A program made the position numbers and the translations under genes. DNA of 64,000 nucleotides. Origin: Bacteroidales bacterium (lineage in GTDB: Bacteria; Bacteroidota; Bacteroidia; Bacteroidales; P3). This document shows positions 8,868-17,552 of this stretch, piece after piece. The notes beneath the pieces were generated by a model, which made no database searches, was not told the DNA's origin, and saw only the letters and a program-made list of their open reading frames with translations. Position 1 is the first letter of the stretch, and each line of letters starts with the position of its first letter. The stretch covers positions 62,001-126,000 of the forward strand of contig JAUNHX010000001.1 of the NCBI GenBank assembly GCA_030523765.1, in the 5' to 3' direction.

Positions 8868-9416
8868 ATGAGATCGTTATCAAAGAAACTACTTATACTA
8901 AGCGCGCTAATATCTTGGATAGCTCCCGTCGTTGCTCAAGAACGAAACACCTTCAACCATCGATGGAATATCGAGGTATGTGGATTTGGGGTTGGAGTAG
9001 ACAAAGATTCTGATCCTATAATCAAATTTGAAGAGGGTTTCAGCCATAAGATTGGCGATACTCGTTGGCGCTGGGGTACCAATATCGGCTTGATATTATC
9101 CCCCGTAGAATATTGGGTTGAGTACGATGAAATAGACAGTTATCTGAGTACAAATTATATCTCCCTTCTCGGATATGCCGACTATGTCTTATGCACATCA
9201 AAGAATCTCACCACCTTTCTTCACGGAGGTATTGCACCTTGCTGGCAGATAGACAAGTGGAAATATCACCAAGAAGAGAAGCTATCGCTCTACGCAGAAT
9301 ATGGTATCGGCTTAGAACGAAAAGGCTATGTCCGTTTAAGTTTCGGAGGATACGTAGACTTGGATGGTAACCGGGGCATAATGATAACAACGGGATTCTA
9401 TGTGGGAAAGAAATAA
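8868..9416 (+). CDS. Small outer-membrane beta-barrel protein
   Basis: The 182-residue protein has a signal peptide (residues 1-23, ending APVVAQ). The rest is a series of amphipathic strands (RWNIEVCGFGVGV, RWRWGTNIGLIL, LSLYAEYGIGL) ending in a basic GFYVGKK, consistent with an eight-stranded barrel. The gene starts 5 bp after the stop of the frameshifted lipoprotein gene, so both are in one operon. No specific family is recognised. Confidence 0.7.
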   Translation: MRSLSKKLLILSALISWIAPVVAQERNTFNHRWNIEVCGFGVGVDKDSDPIIKFEEGFSHKIGDTRWRWGTNIGLILSPVEYWVEYDEIDSYLSTNYISLLGYADYVLCTSKNLTTFLHGGIAPCWQIDKWKYHQEEKLSLYAEYGIGLERKGYVRLSFGGYVDLDGNRGIMITTGFYVGKK

Positions 9417-9458
9417 ACTCCTGCTTTAAATTTAGCTGTTCGCTGCAGCATAAAAAGA

Positions 9459-9508
9459 ATCCAATTCTTTCCTATCATAATTAAGGGAAAGAATTGGATT
9501 TTTCTTTT
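9459..9508. terminator. Bidirectional terminator between convergent genes
   Basis: A perfect 14-bp stem (9459-9472 with 9486-9499) is followed by a T-rich run on the plus strand and preceded by an A-rich run (TAAAAAGA), so it can terminate both the barrel gene ending at 9416 and the minus-strand gene ending at 9523. Confidence 0.9.
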
Positions 9509-9522
9509 GTAAGGAATTGCAA

Positions 9523-10113
9523 CTAGAATCGCAGTCCGGCAATAAGGGTAAAGAAGCCTAGCGAAAACTCATCACTATCTACACGACGCTGCTCATAGCG
9601 AGTTACGTTGCCATTGGAATCCCAATCTACCGGAACAGACTCATATGCTGATGTGTTGCCTAGTCCATTCCAACGGAATCCCAAACTGAAATGACGTGCC
9701 ACAAGCAGATCGAGTCCCACCTTATAGGCAAAAGTAACCCCCTTATCGGGATCACCATACATCATCTCCACCTTACGATTATTCATACCCACACCAATAT
9801 GTGTAGAAAGTCCGTAACGAGGAGCAAACTGCCATACATAGTTCACTCCCAAAGTAATAGGAGTAAAGAGGTAGTTATTCACCGAATCGCCTTTACCGTG
9901 AATAAAATCGATATTGGCTGCTACCGAAAGTCCATCGACTGAAGGAATCTGATACAACACCTGAGCACCTAGCACACTACCCGTATTGAGAGTATAGCTA
10001 GTATTGGCTGCCGAAGGGATAGCCAATCCAGCATAACCAGCCAAATGCAACTGCGCTTTAGCACTTACACAGAAAAAACAGATCAATGAACAGACCACTA
10101 ACAACTTTTTCAT
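9523..10113 (-). CDS. Outer-membrane beta-barrel protein (OmpA-barrel-like)
   Basis: The protein has a clear signal peptide (MKKLLVVCSLICFF, cleaved near SAKAQ) followed by strands typical of an eight-stranded barrel (GSVLGAQVLYQIP, LGVNYVWQFAPRYGLSTHIG, FSLGFFTLIAGLRF). It ends in Arg-Phe, the usual C-terminal outer-membrane signature. I chose the ATG at 10113 because an AAGGAG lies six bases upstream and the longer frame to 10155 only adds a polar stretch before the signal peptide. An adjacent in-frame ATG at 10116 is equally possible. The role is unknown. Confidence 0.75.
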   Translation of the reverse strand: MKKLLVVCSLICFFCVSAKAQLHLAGYAGLAIPSAANTSYTLNTGSVLGAQVLYQIPSVDGLSVAANIDFIHGKGDSVNNYLFTPITLGVNYVWQFAPRYGLSTHIGVGMNNRKVEMMYGDPDKGVTFAYKVGLDLLVARHFSLGFRWNGLGNTSAYESVPVDWDSNGNVTRYEQRRVDSDEFSLGFFTLIAGLRF

Positions 10114-10234
10114 CATATACTCCTTGTTTTGTATAACCTTTGGATAAGAGGCCACTATTGGGCATTTATTAAAGTAACGATATTTATCCCTAATTATTGT
10201 AAATCATGCATTAGCAGTTCGTGTATCCCTTGGG

Positions 10235-11236
10235 TTAATCCTCCATCAAGCGCCATGCAGCACTACGAGCATCATTGAGGGTATCGTTGATCGACATAGG
10301 ACGTTTGCAAGTGCCAGCGGCATAAAGATGGGGGAGCGATGTAAGGTTATCGCCCAATTGGGGATCGACCGTCTTGAAGAAACCGTAATCGCCACACTGT
10401 CCACAGGCTTTAGCAAGGGTACGAGTGCCTTGTGAAGCCTCCATACCTACCATGAGGATAAGGAGGTCGGTAGTCATCTTGAGGGGAAGTCCCATAAGGG
10501 TGTCCTCAGCTTTGATTTGCACACGACCATCGAAAGTGCTAGAGGCCTCCGAGATACGACCACGAACAAACTGGATATGGTATTCTTCTTGAGCATGACG
10601 ATACATCTCCTCAAAGCCCTGACCCCACATACGCAAGTCCATATAGAATACCGATACCTCAGTTTGAGGCAGCAGCTTTTTCGCCTCAATTGCCTGTTTC
10701 ACAGCAGTAACGCAGCAGATTTTGGAGCAATAGTGATTGCCCGTCTTTTCATCGCGACTGCCTACGCACTGAAGGAAAGTAATACGACGAGGGATATCGC
10801 CTACGGTATTGACAATATGCTTGGTTTTAAGCATCTGCTCCATTTCGAGCGAGGTATGGATACCTTTATAAATGCCGTAACCCAACTCCTCTTTGCGATG
10901 AGCATCGAACGGGGTATAGCCAGTAGCCACAAGCACCCTATCGAAAATATGGCGCTTCCCTTGCTGAGTGGTAAGGATCCATTGACGGGAATCTTCTTGC
11001 AAATCAACAATAGGGGTGGAGGTCTCCACCTGAATCATGGGATTGCGTAGCTTCTGTGTAAGGGCTAAGACCAATTGCTCGGCTTCAGCGAAGTCGGGGA
11101 AGAGGAAAGCCTTATCAGTGAGGTTCTTCAGTGGAGAAGCCTCCTGTTCGAAAAGAGTAACATTGACACCTTGCTGTGCTAAGAGCGAGGCAGCTTCAAT
11201 ACCGGCAGGACCGGCACCTATGATAGCAACTTTCAT
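10235..11236 (-). CDS. HdrA-like FAD-dependent oxidoreductase (short form)
   Basis: The start at 11236 places the dinucleotide-binding motif VAIIGAGPAGIEAA at residues 3-16, as in HdrA. The protein keeps the HdrA hallmark HYCSKICCVTAVKQA (Cys pattern CxxxCC) and a second nucleotide site near VLVATGYTPFD, and it ends with AAGTCKRPMSINDTLNDA. At 333 residues it is about half the length of methanogen HdrA and lacks the extra ferredoxin domains. HdrA carries the FAD that splits or passes electrons between donor and HdrBC. This is the last gene of the Hdr-like operon, 61 bp after the HdrB-like gene. The physiological donor is not known. Confidence 0.85.
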   Translation of the reverse strand: MKVAIIGAGPAGIEAASLLAQQGVNVTLFEQEASPLKNLTDKAFLFPDFAEAEQLVLALTQKLRNPMIQVETSTPIVDLQEDSRQWILTTQQGKRHIFDRVLVATGYTPFDAHRKEELGYGIYKGIHTSLEMEQMLKTKHIVNTVGDIPRRITFLQCVGSRDEKTGNHYCSKICCVTAVKQAIEAKKLLPQTEVSVFYMDLRMWGQGFEEMYRHAQEEYHIQFVRGRISEASSTFDGRVQIKAEDTLMGLPLKMTTDLLILMVGMEASQGTRTLAKACGQCGDYGFFKTVDPQLGDNLTSLPHLYAAGTCKRPMSINDTLNDARSAAWRLMED

Positions 11237-11297
11237 TTTTGCTTCTTGTTTCGTTATTATGAATGATGGGGAAAATGCTTTGCCCCACAATCTTTAC

Positions 11298-12359
11298 TTA
11301 TACTTTCAAACACTCGGGTCGTTCAGGCATCGGGAGGATCTTGCCGCTGATGCCTTTGTATTTCTCCGAGGGGTTGTAAACAATACCTATCTTATCCATC
11401 AATCGTTCGGACTGTACCTGATGGAGCTGCAATCCTAGCTTCCAGGGGTCATAGCCTAACAGTAAACCAGTAAGCTCTTCGTAGGTGAGTACAGGAATAC
11501 CGTAACCCTCTTTATCGAAGGTCTTGTTCTCCATCTCTGCAATAGTATATTGCCATTTATCCATGAACATAGCACATCCAGGACAGTTGGCCACAATGAA
11601 ATCAGGCTCGTAGGGTTCCATCGACATAAACTTTTTACGAGTATTGGCTACCGAATAACCACGATTTTCACGTACCAGATATTGACGGAAACCAAAACCG
11701 CAACAATGACGACGTTCAGGATAATCAACCACTTCGCCTCCCCAAGCCTCGATCATACCTGCCAGCACATAGGGGAACTCAGCTTTGCCGATACCTGTTT
11801 CGGGGAAGATCTTAGCATAATGACAACCAATATGTTCCACCACACGGAGCGGTTTACCCGTATAGCGGTTCACTAGCTGGTAGCGCATACGAGGCTTCAG
11901 ATCGAAACGGAACTTATAGATAACATCGCTAGGATGGACCAAGTTCTTGGGTTTATCGAACTCACGCTTGGTAGCCTCCCAAAGATATTGACGGGCACGA
12001 GCTTCGAGTTCAGGATCCTCATTCCATTTGGATACCACCTCGTTGAAAACACCAAAGGAGGTGACACACGAGGGGACATAATTCTCATAGCCACACTCTG
12101 TCATCAGCGAGAAAAGGCGAGCCACAATGGTCATCGTTGTTTCGAAAGGAACTACATCGCTATGATATCCAATACCCGTACAGGTGTGCTGATGAGGATT
12201 ATCGCAAATATCCTTACCCAACTCGTTGCGCAGAATATTAAGGAAGGCTGTTTCGGAGCCAGGAAAGAAGGTTTGGCGGATACAGCTACGCTCGTAGAAA
12301 TAGTGATCATCAGCTATCTCTTTTTGATATTGGTTCCAGTATCGTTGTTGAATTTCCAT
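11298..12359 (-). CDS. HdrB-like CCG-domain iron-sulfur protein
   Basis: The 353-residue protein has two cysteine-rich CCG-type regions. The first has C60 in HTCTGIGYH and C98 in YVPSCVTSF. The second is complete, with HIGCHYAK, then RHCCGFGFR, then VANCPGCAMF. In HdrB these motifs bind the noncubane [4Fe-4S] clusters where a disulfide is reduced. Within the operon the neighbours supply the ferredoxin-like HdrC proteins and the HdrA flavoprotein, so this is the probable catalytic subunit. The natural disulfide substrate is unknown, since Bacteroidota do not make coenzyme M or B. Confidence 0.85.
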   Translation of the reverse strand: MEIQQRYWNQYQKEIADDHYFYERSCIRQTFFPGSETAFLNILRNELGKDICDNPHQHTCTGIGYHSDVVPFETTMTIVARLFSLMTECGYENYVPSCVTSFGVFNEVVSKWNEDPELEARARQYLWEATKREFDKPKNLVHPSDVIYKFRFDLKPRMRYQLVNRYTGKPLRVVEHIGCHYAKIFPETGIGKAEFPYVLAGMIEAWGGEVVDYPERRHCCGFGFRQYLVRENRGYSVANTRKKFMSMEPYEPDFIVANCPGCAMFMDKWQYTIAEMENKTFDKEGYGIPVLTYEELTGLLLGYDPWKLGLQLHQVQSERLMDKIGIVYNPSEKYKGISGKILPMPERPECLKV

Positions 12360-12425
12360 GAGACGATAAGTTATCTTTTATTTATTGATGGGTTGATAGG
12401 TTTAAACGCTTATACTTTGATGGGT

Positions 12426-14228
12426 TTATGATTTGATTTGAGCAGCGACTATCTCGGCTATGTCCTTCACAGGGAACGGCTGGGCTCGAGTGAAGGCTTT
12501 CTTGCACATAGGACAAGCAGTAGCAATCAGATCGGGTTGAGGCTCGAGTAGGTTGTTGAGGGCCGCATCGCGGATGAGGGTTTGCTGCTCAAGGGTGGTA
12601 ACGGTGTTGCCTAAGTTGAAACCACAGCATAGACTCTGCTCACGTTCACTCTTGGTGGGTAGCAGATGGGCCGATGCCTGAAGCAACTGACGCGGCTCGT
12701 CATAGATACCACAACCACGACCCAACTCACAGGGATCGTGATAGGTAACCTTCAGATCGCTCTGTTGCAGACGGAGGCGACCGCTGTTGAGCAGTTGTGC
12801 TATATACTCGGTGTGATGCATTACAGGTATAGGAAGCTTATAATATTTGCGGAACGACTGGTAACAGATAGGACACGAAGTGACCAATAGGTTTGCTTTA
12901 CTATTGATAATCATCTCGGTGTTCTTTCTTCGCAACTCGGTGGCCTGTTGGTTAAAGCCCTGCTGCAACAAAGGCTTACCACAACAGATAGAAGCCTCTT
13001 CGTCCATATACCAATAGCGCTGACCTACAGCATCAAATATTTGCTTCATAGCCTGAGGAATAGCAGGGGTAAGATGCGACATGCATCCGCCAAAGTAAGC
13101 CACACGCCCAATGGCGTTGAAGGGATGAACCGACTTCAGATAGTCGTAGTTGCCCGAAGTATCGATCTGTGCTTTGTTCTTGATACGCACTTGCTGACGG
13201 ATAGCATTGAGATCGATCCCTACAGGACATTCCACCACACAACGATCACACATCAAACAATTCTCGGCCATCGCATCACCCTTCTTCGTAAGGTCGTGGT
13301 TACGAATATTCTGCAGCATATAAACTCCCTGAATAGTAGTGATACCCAACTCCTTATTGATAGGACAAGCATCGATACAGAGTCCACAGCGAGCACAAGC
13401 ATTGAGTTCGAACATCGTATAGCCCGTTTTCTGCTCGGTAGCTTCTCGAACACCCAACTGACGGAAATAGATCAAGAAGGGTTCGGTGAAGATATGCATA
13501 TAGCGAGTAAAGGGCATCAAGGCAAAAAAGACACCTAGCGAAAGCGAATAGGTTGTCCAACAACTATATTCGAAAATAGAATCATCCATTCCAGCTGCCA
13601 TCAGCACATTACCTAAAGCCTCAATCATGAAACCACCGTTGTGGTAGATGCTCGAGGTAACACCCTCGCTGAGTAGGCGCAAGGGGAAGATGCACCACAA
13701 AGCCAGTTTGGTGATCCGATCGATGGGATGATGCTTAGTAGTCCGCTTCATTCCCAAAGGACGCGACCACACTTTCTTGAACATAGCCAAGAACAATCCG
13801 CTCAACACATAGATGAGCAGCGCATCCATCAGATTGGCATAGAAGACAGCCTTAGGGAATACCTCAAGGTTGTCCTCCGTAACAAAGAAGTTGTAGAAGA
13901 TAGCCACCCAAAAGGGATGTCCATCAGGAAATCCCTTATCGGCCTGAATTGCACCAACCACGATGAGGAGGAACCATCCAAAGGCCAAACTGCGATGCAT
14001 ATATCCTAACAGTTTGTTATGCTTGGTGATATGCCAGTGGAGAAGACTTTCGCGGATAGCTTCCCAAATGGCGGGAAGGAATTTCCAACTGAGGATATTT
14101 TTGAGGATCACTTTCTGCTGCAGTTTGTTAAACTCCTTGATCCATCGCACATATTTGTAGATAGAGAAGCCCAACAGCAGCAATACTCCCACACAGAAGG
14201 GAAGGACAAAAAATTCAAAGTTATTCAT
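12426..14228 (-). CDS. HdrE/HdrD fusion: membrane cytochrome-b-like domain plus ferredoxin and two CCG domains
   Basis: Residues 1-260 form a NarI/HdrE-like membrane domain with about five helices and histidines suited to haem b (HWHITKHNKLLGYMH, TRYMHIFTEP). Residues 278-334 hold two [4Fe-4S] motifs (C278, C281, C284, C288; C324, C327, C330, C334). Two CCG domains follow (CC415-416 with SCPIC at 452-455; CC534-535 with ACPMC at 572-575), as in HdrD. In methanogens HdrE and HdrD are separate and couple disulfide reduction to membrane electron transfer. Here they are joined in 600 residues. It overlaps the upstream ferredoxin gene by 8 bp, showing translational coupling. It probably links the soluble Hdr subunits to the quinone pool. 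Confidence 0.85.
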   Translation of the reverse strand: MNNFEFFVLPFCVGVLLLLGFSIYKYVRWIKEFNKLQQKVILKNILSWKFLPAIWEAIRESLLHWHITKHNKLLGYMHRSLAFGWFLLIVVGAIQADKGFPDGHPFWVAIFYNFFVTEDNLEVFPKAVFYANLMDALLIYVLSGLFLAMFKKVWSRPLGMKRTTKHHPIDRITKLALWCIFPLRLLSEGVTSSIYHNGGFMIEALGNVLMAAGMDDSIFEYSCWTTYSLSLGVFFALMPFTRYMHIFTEPFLIYFRQLGVREATEQKTGYTMFELNACARCGLCIDACPINKELGITTIQGVYMLQNIRNHDLTKKGDAMAENCLMCDRCVVECPVGIDLNAIRQQVRIKNKAQIDTSGNYDYLKSVHPFNAIGRVAYFGGCMSHLTPAIPQAMKQIFDAVGQRYWYMDEEASICCGKPLLQQGFNQQATELRRKNTEMIINSKANLLVTSCPICYQSFRKYYKLPIPVMHHTEYIAQLLNSGRLRLQQSDLKVTYHDPCELGRGCGIYDEPRQLLQASAHLLPTKSEREQSLCCGFNLGNTVTTLEQQTLIRDAALNNLLEPQPDLIATACPMCKKAFTRAQPFPVKDIAEIVAAQIKS

Positions 14229-14547
14229 TGAGCAACCTCCTCATTTCTATAACCATCTGTCGCGTATTGATACCTCGAGGACAAACCAGCATACATTTAC
14301 CACAAAGCATACAGCTATGCAATTGCTTATCGAGTTCTTCGAGCTGTCCACGACGAAACAGCGTTTGTACGCGACGTATATTAAAAGAGGTGAACATTCC
14401 TGCCGAACAAGTAGCCGTACAAGCGCCACAGCCTATACATACATTGAGCGAAGGGACCCTTTCCAATAACTCGTTGGCACGATCCATTTGGGTAGCATCC
14501 AAATCGAGGTTGCGAGGTGTACTGATGGTGAAACCAAACTTCTTCAT
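14221..14547 (-). CDS. HdrC-like 2[4Fe-4S] ferredoxin protein (short)
   Basis: The 108-residue protein has two ferredoxin motifs: C37, C40, C43, C47 (NVCIGCGACTATCSAG) and C79, C82, C85, C89 (SCMLCGKCMLVCPRG). The spacing between motifs and the NIRRVQTLFRRG segment match HdrC. Its start codon overlaps the stop of the previous gene (TAATG) and its end overlaps the fusion gene by 8 bp, so the three products are probably made in fixed ratio. It is likely to carry electrons between the flavoprotein and the CCG subunits. Confidence 0.85.
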   Translation of the reverse strand: MKKFGFTISTPRNLDLDATQMDRANELLERVPSLNVCIGCGACTATCSAGMFTSFNIRRVQTLFRRGQLEELDKQLHSCMLCGKCMLVCPRGINTRQMVIEMRRLLNE

Positions 14548-15155
14548 TACTCGTCCTCCAACACTTGATGGCGCAACTCCATACCACCTGTTACCTCAAA
14601 AATCTTGCGCACCTCGTTGAGGTCGTCCTCCGGAATATCACGCAGAGCACCTGCTCCATCGCCATGATAGTTAGCTCCAAGTTTGGGGGCGATATCATCG
14701 ATATGCTCGTAGTACCATTCCCAGATAGGACCTTGCTCAGGATGATAATCAGGATCAACACGATCGGGATATACGCAATAGCCTATCTCCAAAATATTAG
14801 CTCCAACACCACGCATCAGTTCACGCTGTTGGTTGCCTTTCTCGCTTTTGGCAAAATAGCCCAACTTCTGCGATGCACTACGCAGGACATTGATCAATTC
14901 GCCAGGCACGTTGCCTCTTGGACAACGGGTTTTACACGACATGCATTGACCACAGTACCAAATGGTATTGCCTCGAAGCAGCGCTTCCAAATCGCTCTCA
15001 TCACCCCGTTGAACTGTATCGCATATACGACGAGGATCGTACTGATAAAACTCGGCAGCAGGGCAGACAGCCGTACACATGCCACAGTTCATGCAAGCTT
15101 TAAGACACTCTTTATAGCGGACGTCTTGTTTGATAAAATCGGATAGATTTCCCAT
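14547..15155 (-). CDS. HdrC-like iron-sulfur protein with C-terminal extension
   Basis: The 202-residue protein has two ferredoxin motifs, C21, C24, C27, C31 and C68, C71, C74, C78 (WYCGQCMSCKTRCPRG), as in HdrC. Its acidic 100-residue C-terminal extension (with YCVYPDRVDPDYHPEQ and WEWYYEHIDD) is not found in the short paralogue encoded directly downstream. Two HdrC-type proteins in one operon suggest that each serves a different partner. It overlaps the next gene by one base (TAATG) and lies 64 bp after the VOC gene. Confidence 0.85.
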   Translation of the reverse strand: MGNLSDFIKQDVRYKECLKACMNCGMCTAVCPAAEFYQYDPRRICDTVQRGDESDLEALLRGNTIWYCGQCMSCKTRCPRGNVPGELINVLRSASQKLGYFAKSEKGNQQRELMRGVGANILEIGYCVYPDRVDPDYHPEQGPIWEWYYEHIDDIAPKLGANYHGDGAGALRDIPEDDLNEVRKIFEVTGGMELRHQVLEDE

Positions 15156-15219
15156 AAGAGAAATACTTTTATTAGTTGATTGTAAAGTGATTCATGAGGT
15201 TTTATCCCCATAACACAGA

Positions 15220-16329
15220 TCATTCAAATTTCACCTTGTTCATTCCCATCAAGCGGAAAAAGAACTTGGGGAAAGCTTTTTCACGATTGCGTTTCAGCAT
15301 ATTGATATAGATATGGGGATGCTTCAACACAGTAAGCTTGTGAGCCTCGACCAATTCGAGAAGCGTTCCATCGGGATCTTCGATATAGGTGAAATGGCCG
15401 CTAGCCTCGCCCATATCAAAATGGCCGTTATCCTGACAACTATCAACCGTGAAGGGGAAGCCTAATTCGATGCTCCGTTTTTCGAGTTCCCGCATATTGG
15501 TTACATCGAAACAGATTTGGATGAAACCTGGATCGCCCCAGAAACGGCCTTCGTAAATCTTACGAGGAGTACGATCTAACGCCTGAACCAACTCGATGGT
15601 GCTGCTGCCAAAGAGTGGGGCAAAAGCACCGCGACGAGGTTGCGAATGACCTAAGAGGACCCGGCGGAAGCGACCTTCGCCACCTTTCATAAACTTCATG
15701 TCTTCAAACACTTCGGTCTTATCGTACACAATAGTATCGTAGCCTAGCAGATCGCGATAAAGGGGTATAGTTTTATCAATATCGGTGCATCCAGTAGTAG
15801 CACCTATGATGCCTCCACCTAGGGTATGCTGCTCGATAAAGATATAGGGATCTTCCACAATCTGGAAATAGTTGCCCCAAGGATCTTGCACCATGAATCC
15901 TTTCTTACCATCGGGCATCACGAGAACCTCGCTAACCCTACCTGCACACTTTCCTTTCGGAGTGAAAGCGCCCGAAGCTATCTTGCCAGCAATTTGTTTG
16001 CGGAAGGCCTCAGCATCACGGGTACGCAATCTAGCGCAAGTGATTCCCAAATCGCCCGCCTCAATCTCAAAGCTACACGGTTGGGGTTGACGCTCAGAAT
16101 ATTGCCATATTTCAAATCCACCACCACCCTGCAGGTTGACAGCGATGCAAGCATGCCGTTTTTGAGGAACACCTCCAGTATAGGGGAGCATCTGTGCTGC
16201 TACTGTGTCGTCTTCTAGGATACGGACGTTCATTTGGAACATCTCGATATACCATTTCCATGCAGCTGTAAAATTTTCACATCCAACACCTACTTGTTGG
16301 ATTCCAGAAACAATAAATTTGTTTTCCAT
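15220..16329 (-). CDS. Two-domain VOC-superfamily (glyoxalase/dioxygenase-fold) protein
   Basis: The 369-residue protein contains two vicinal-oxygen-chelate modules. Module 1 (residues 5-160) has GIQQVGVGCENFTAAWKWY and VQDPWGNYFQIVED. Module 2 (about 170-330) has GGIIGATTGCTDIDKTIPLY, IQICFDVTNM and YIEDPDGTLLELVEAH. The DP-x-G-xxxE pattern with a C-terminal Glu is the usual metal-ligand strand. However, the His normally found on the first strand of each module is replaced (QQVGV, GATTG), and IQICFDV has Gln where His is common, so the metal site may be altered. It leads the Hdr-like operon, which suggests that it acts on the compound whose redox state the complex handles. Its reaction cannot be named from sequence. 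Confidence 0.75.
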   Translation of the reverse strand: MENKFIVSGIQQVGVGCENFTAAWKWYIEMFQMNVRILEDDTVAAQMLPYTGGVPQKRHACIAVNLQGGGGFEIWQYSERQPQPCSFEIEAGDLGITCARLRTRDAEAFRKQIAGKIASGAFTPKGKCAGRVSEVLVMPDGKKGFMVQDPWGNYFQIVEDPYIFIEQHTLGGGIIGATTGCTDIDKTIPLYRDLLGYDTIVYDKTEVFEDMKFMKGGEGRFRRVLLGHSQPRRGAFAPLFGSSTIELVQALDRTPRKIYEGRFWGDPGFIQICFDVTNMRELEKRSIELGFPFTVDSCQDNGHFDMGEASGHFTYIEDPDGTLLELVEAHKLTVLKHPHIYINMLKRNREKAFPKFFFRLMGMNKVKFE

Positions 16330-16425
16330 CAGACAATTTAGTTACTATAAACATGACTACCAAAATAGCTTTTACTACTTGCTACCAGCAGTTTGTACTT
16401 ATTTTGGCTATTGTACTAAACCAAA

Positions 16426-16433
16426 CAAAAGTA
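16426..16433 (-). promoter_or_regulatory. Candidate -7 box for the VOC/Hdr operon
   Basis: On the minus strand these bases read TACTTTTG, matching TAnnTTTG, about 97 bp upstream of the first gene of the operon. The surrounding spacer 16330-16551 is AT-rich and holds no gene. Confidence 0.5.
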
Positions 16434-16551
16434 ATAAATAAGATACAAAGAAATAATATTTTAATATTAGTAATCTTCGTTAAAATACAATAGAAGACTA
16501 CTAAACATAGCACCTATACTACTAAAGTACAGGCTGTTAATTATATCAGTA

Positions 16552-17055
16552 TTAGAAAAGGGCTGCTATCACCAATACCGTTACCACGATGCAATAAGCC
16601 AATTTCATAAAGGTACCAGCCAAAAAGCCAATAAACGAACCGAAAGCAGCACGCAAAGCATTGTCGCGATTGCCTGCCTTCATCTCACCAATATAGGCAC
16701 CTACGAAGGGGCCACCCAAGATACCCACAATACCAAAAGGTCCAAGGGTGATGCCCAAAAGAGGAAGCACAATCACCGATACCACCAATCCCCAAGTGCT
16801 ACCTTTAGCTCCAGCCTTCGTGCCGCCAAATTTGGTTGTGCCCCAAATAGGTACAACATAATCGAGCACCGTAATGATAGCTGCTACAACAGCAAAGATA
16901 ACTAACATATTGGTAGAGAAGCCTTCGAGCGAGGTGAAATTAATCAATAGCATAGCTACCCAAGCTATGGGAGGACCCGGAAGTCCTGGAACAATAGAGC
17001 CGATAATTCCAATAATAGCACAAAGTATAGCTATGACTATCAGTACAGTATTCAT
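16552..17055 (-). CDS. DUF456 family membrane protein
   Basis: The 167-residue protein is almost entirely hydrophobic, with five to six predicted helices. It carries the DUF456 features IGIIGSIVPGLPGPPIAWV near the N-terminus and GPFGIVGILGGPFVGAYIGE in the second half, the glycine-rich pair that recurs in this family. The function is unknown. I chose the start at 17055 because a good promoter -7 box lies at 17081-17088, inside the longer frame that would begin at 17091. Confidence 0.85.
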   Translation of the reverse strand: MNTVLIVIAILCAIIGIIGSIVPGLPGPPIAWVAMLLINFTSLEGFSTNMLVIFAVVAAIITVLDYVVPIWGTTKFGGTKAGAKGSTWGLVVSVIVLPLLGITLGPFGIVGILGGPFVGAYIGEMKAGNRDNALRAAFGSFIGFLAGTFMKLAYCIVVTVLVIAALF

Positions 17056-17080
17056 TTTTCTCTTTGTTTTTTTCAATCTG

Positions 17081-17088
17081 CAAAGATA
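17081..17088 (-). promoter_or_regulatory. -7 box for the DUF456 gene
   Basis: On the minus strand the bases read TATCTTTG, an exact TAnnTTTG match, 26 bp upstream of the ATG at 17055. It gives a very short leader and rules out the upstream start. Confidence 0.6.
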
Positions 17089-17250
17089 CATATTTTTTGG
17101 AGGGACGAAAAAAAATTCTCTATTGTCTTCTCAAAAAAGGGTTGTTGCCGCTCTGCCTTCGAGGTACCTTAGCTCTGCTATCGATAAAATGAGTGGAATT
17201 GTTCCCACTTCCACAGAGGAAATTTGGAAGTCGTTTGGGAGGTTCGAAAA

Positions 17251-17305
17251 AAGTAAGAGTTAAGTTAGAGTTAGGTTAGACTTAAGTTAGACTTTGGTAA
17301 GAGTT
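17251..17305. repeat. Five imperfect 11-bp tandem units, consensus AAGTTAGAGTT
   Basis: Units lie at 17251-17261, 17262-17272, 17273-17283, 17284-17294 and 17295-17305, each differing from the consensus by 0-3 bases. The array is in the 460-bp spacer between the DUF456 gene and the epimerase gene. The same spacer also holds an inverted-repeat element at 17453-17524; nothing else was recognised in it. Confidence 0.75.
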
Positions 17306-17452
17306 AGAAGTGTAATCGAAGCAACACTCATATGAGCCACTAAACATAAAGGCTAATTATAGTAGAGAAAATGCATATATCCATCTGATAGCATGATAGA
17401 TAACCTATTTTTAGAACCTAACGCAATATATACCTAAGTGCTACGTTATTAA

Positions 17453-17524
17453 GGTGGTTTCTGTATATTCACCGATTAAACAAAAAATAATGATGATGAG
17501 TAAAATGAATTTATAGAACCCACC
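17453..17524 (+). mobile_element. Internally deleted MITE-like element (72 bp) flanked by TTAA
   Basis: The element is bounded by TTAA at 17449-17452 and 17525-17528. Its left end (GGTGGTTTCTGTATATTCA) and the reverse complement of its right end (GGTGGGTTCTATAAATTCA) match at 16 of 19 positions. The left end continues CACCGATTAAAC like the ends of the elements at 29771-29965 and 32816-33014, but the central 120 bp are missing. It has no coding capacity. It lies 28 bp upstream of the epimerase start and so may carry or separate its promoter. Confidence 0.75.
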
Positions 17525-17552
17525 TTAAACGAAATTAGAAAACTAGATTGCA

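Noticed and set aside
17230-17265. A tRNA suggested by GGTTCGA
   Set aside because: No acceptor or anticodon stems can be formed around it, and the sequence runs into the 11-bp repeat.
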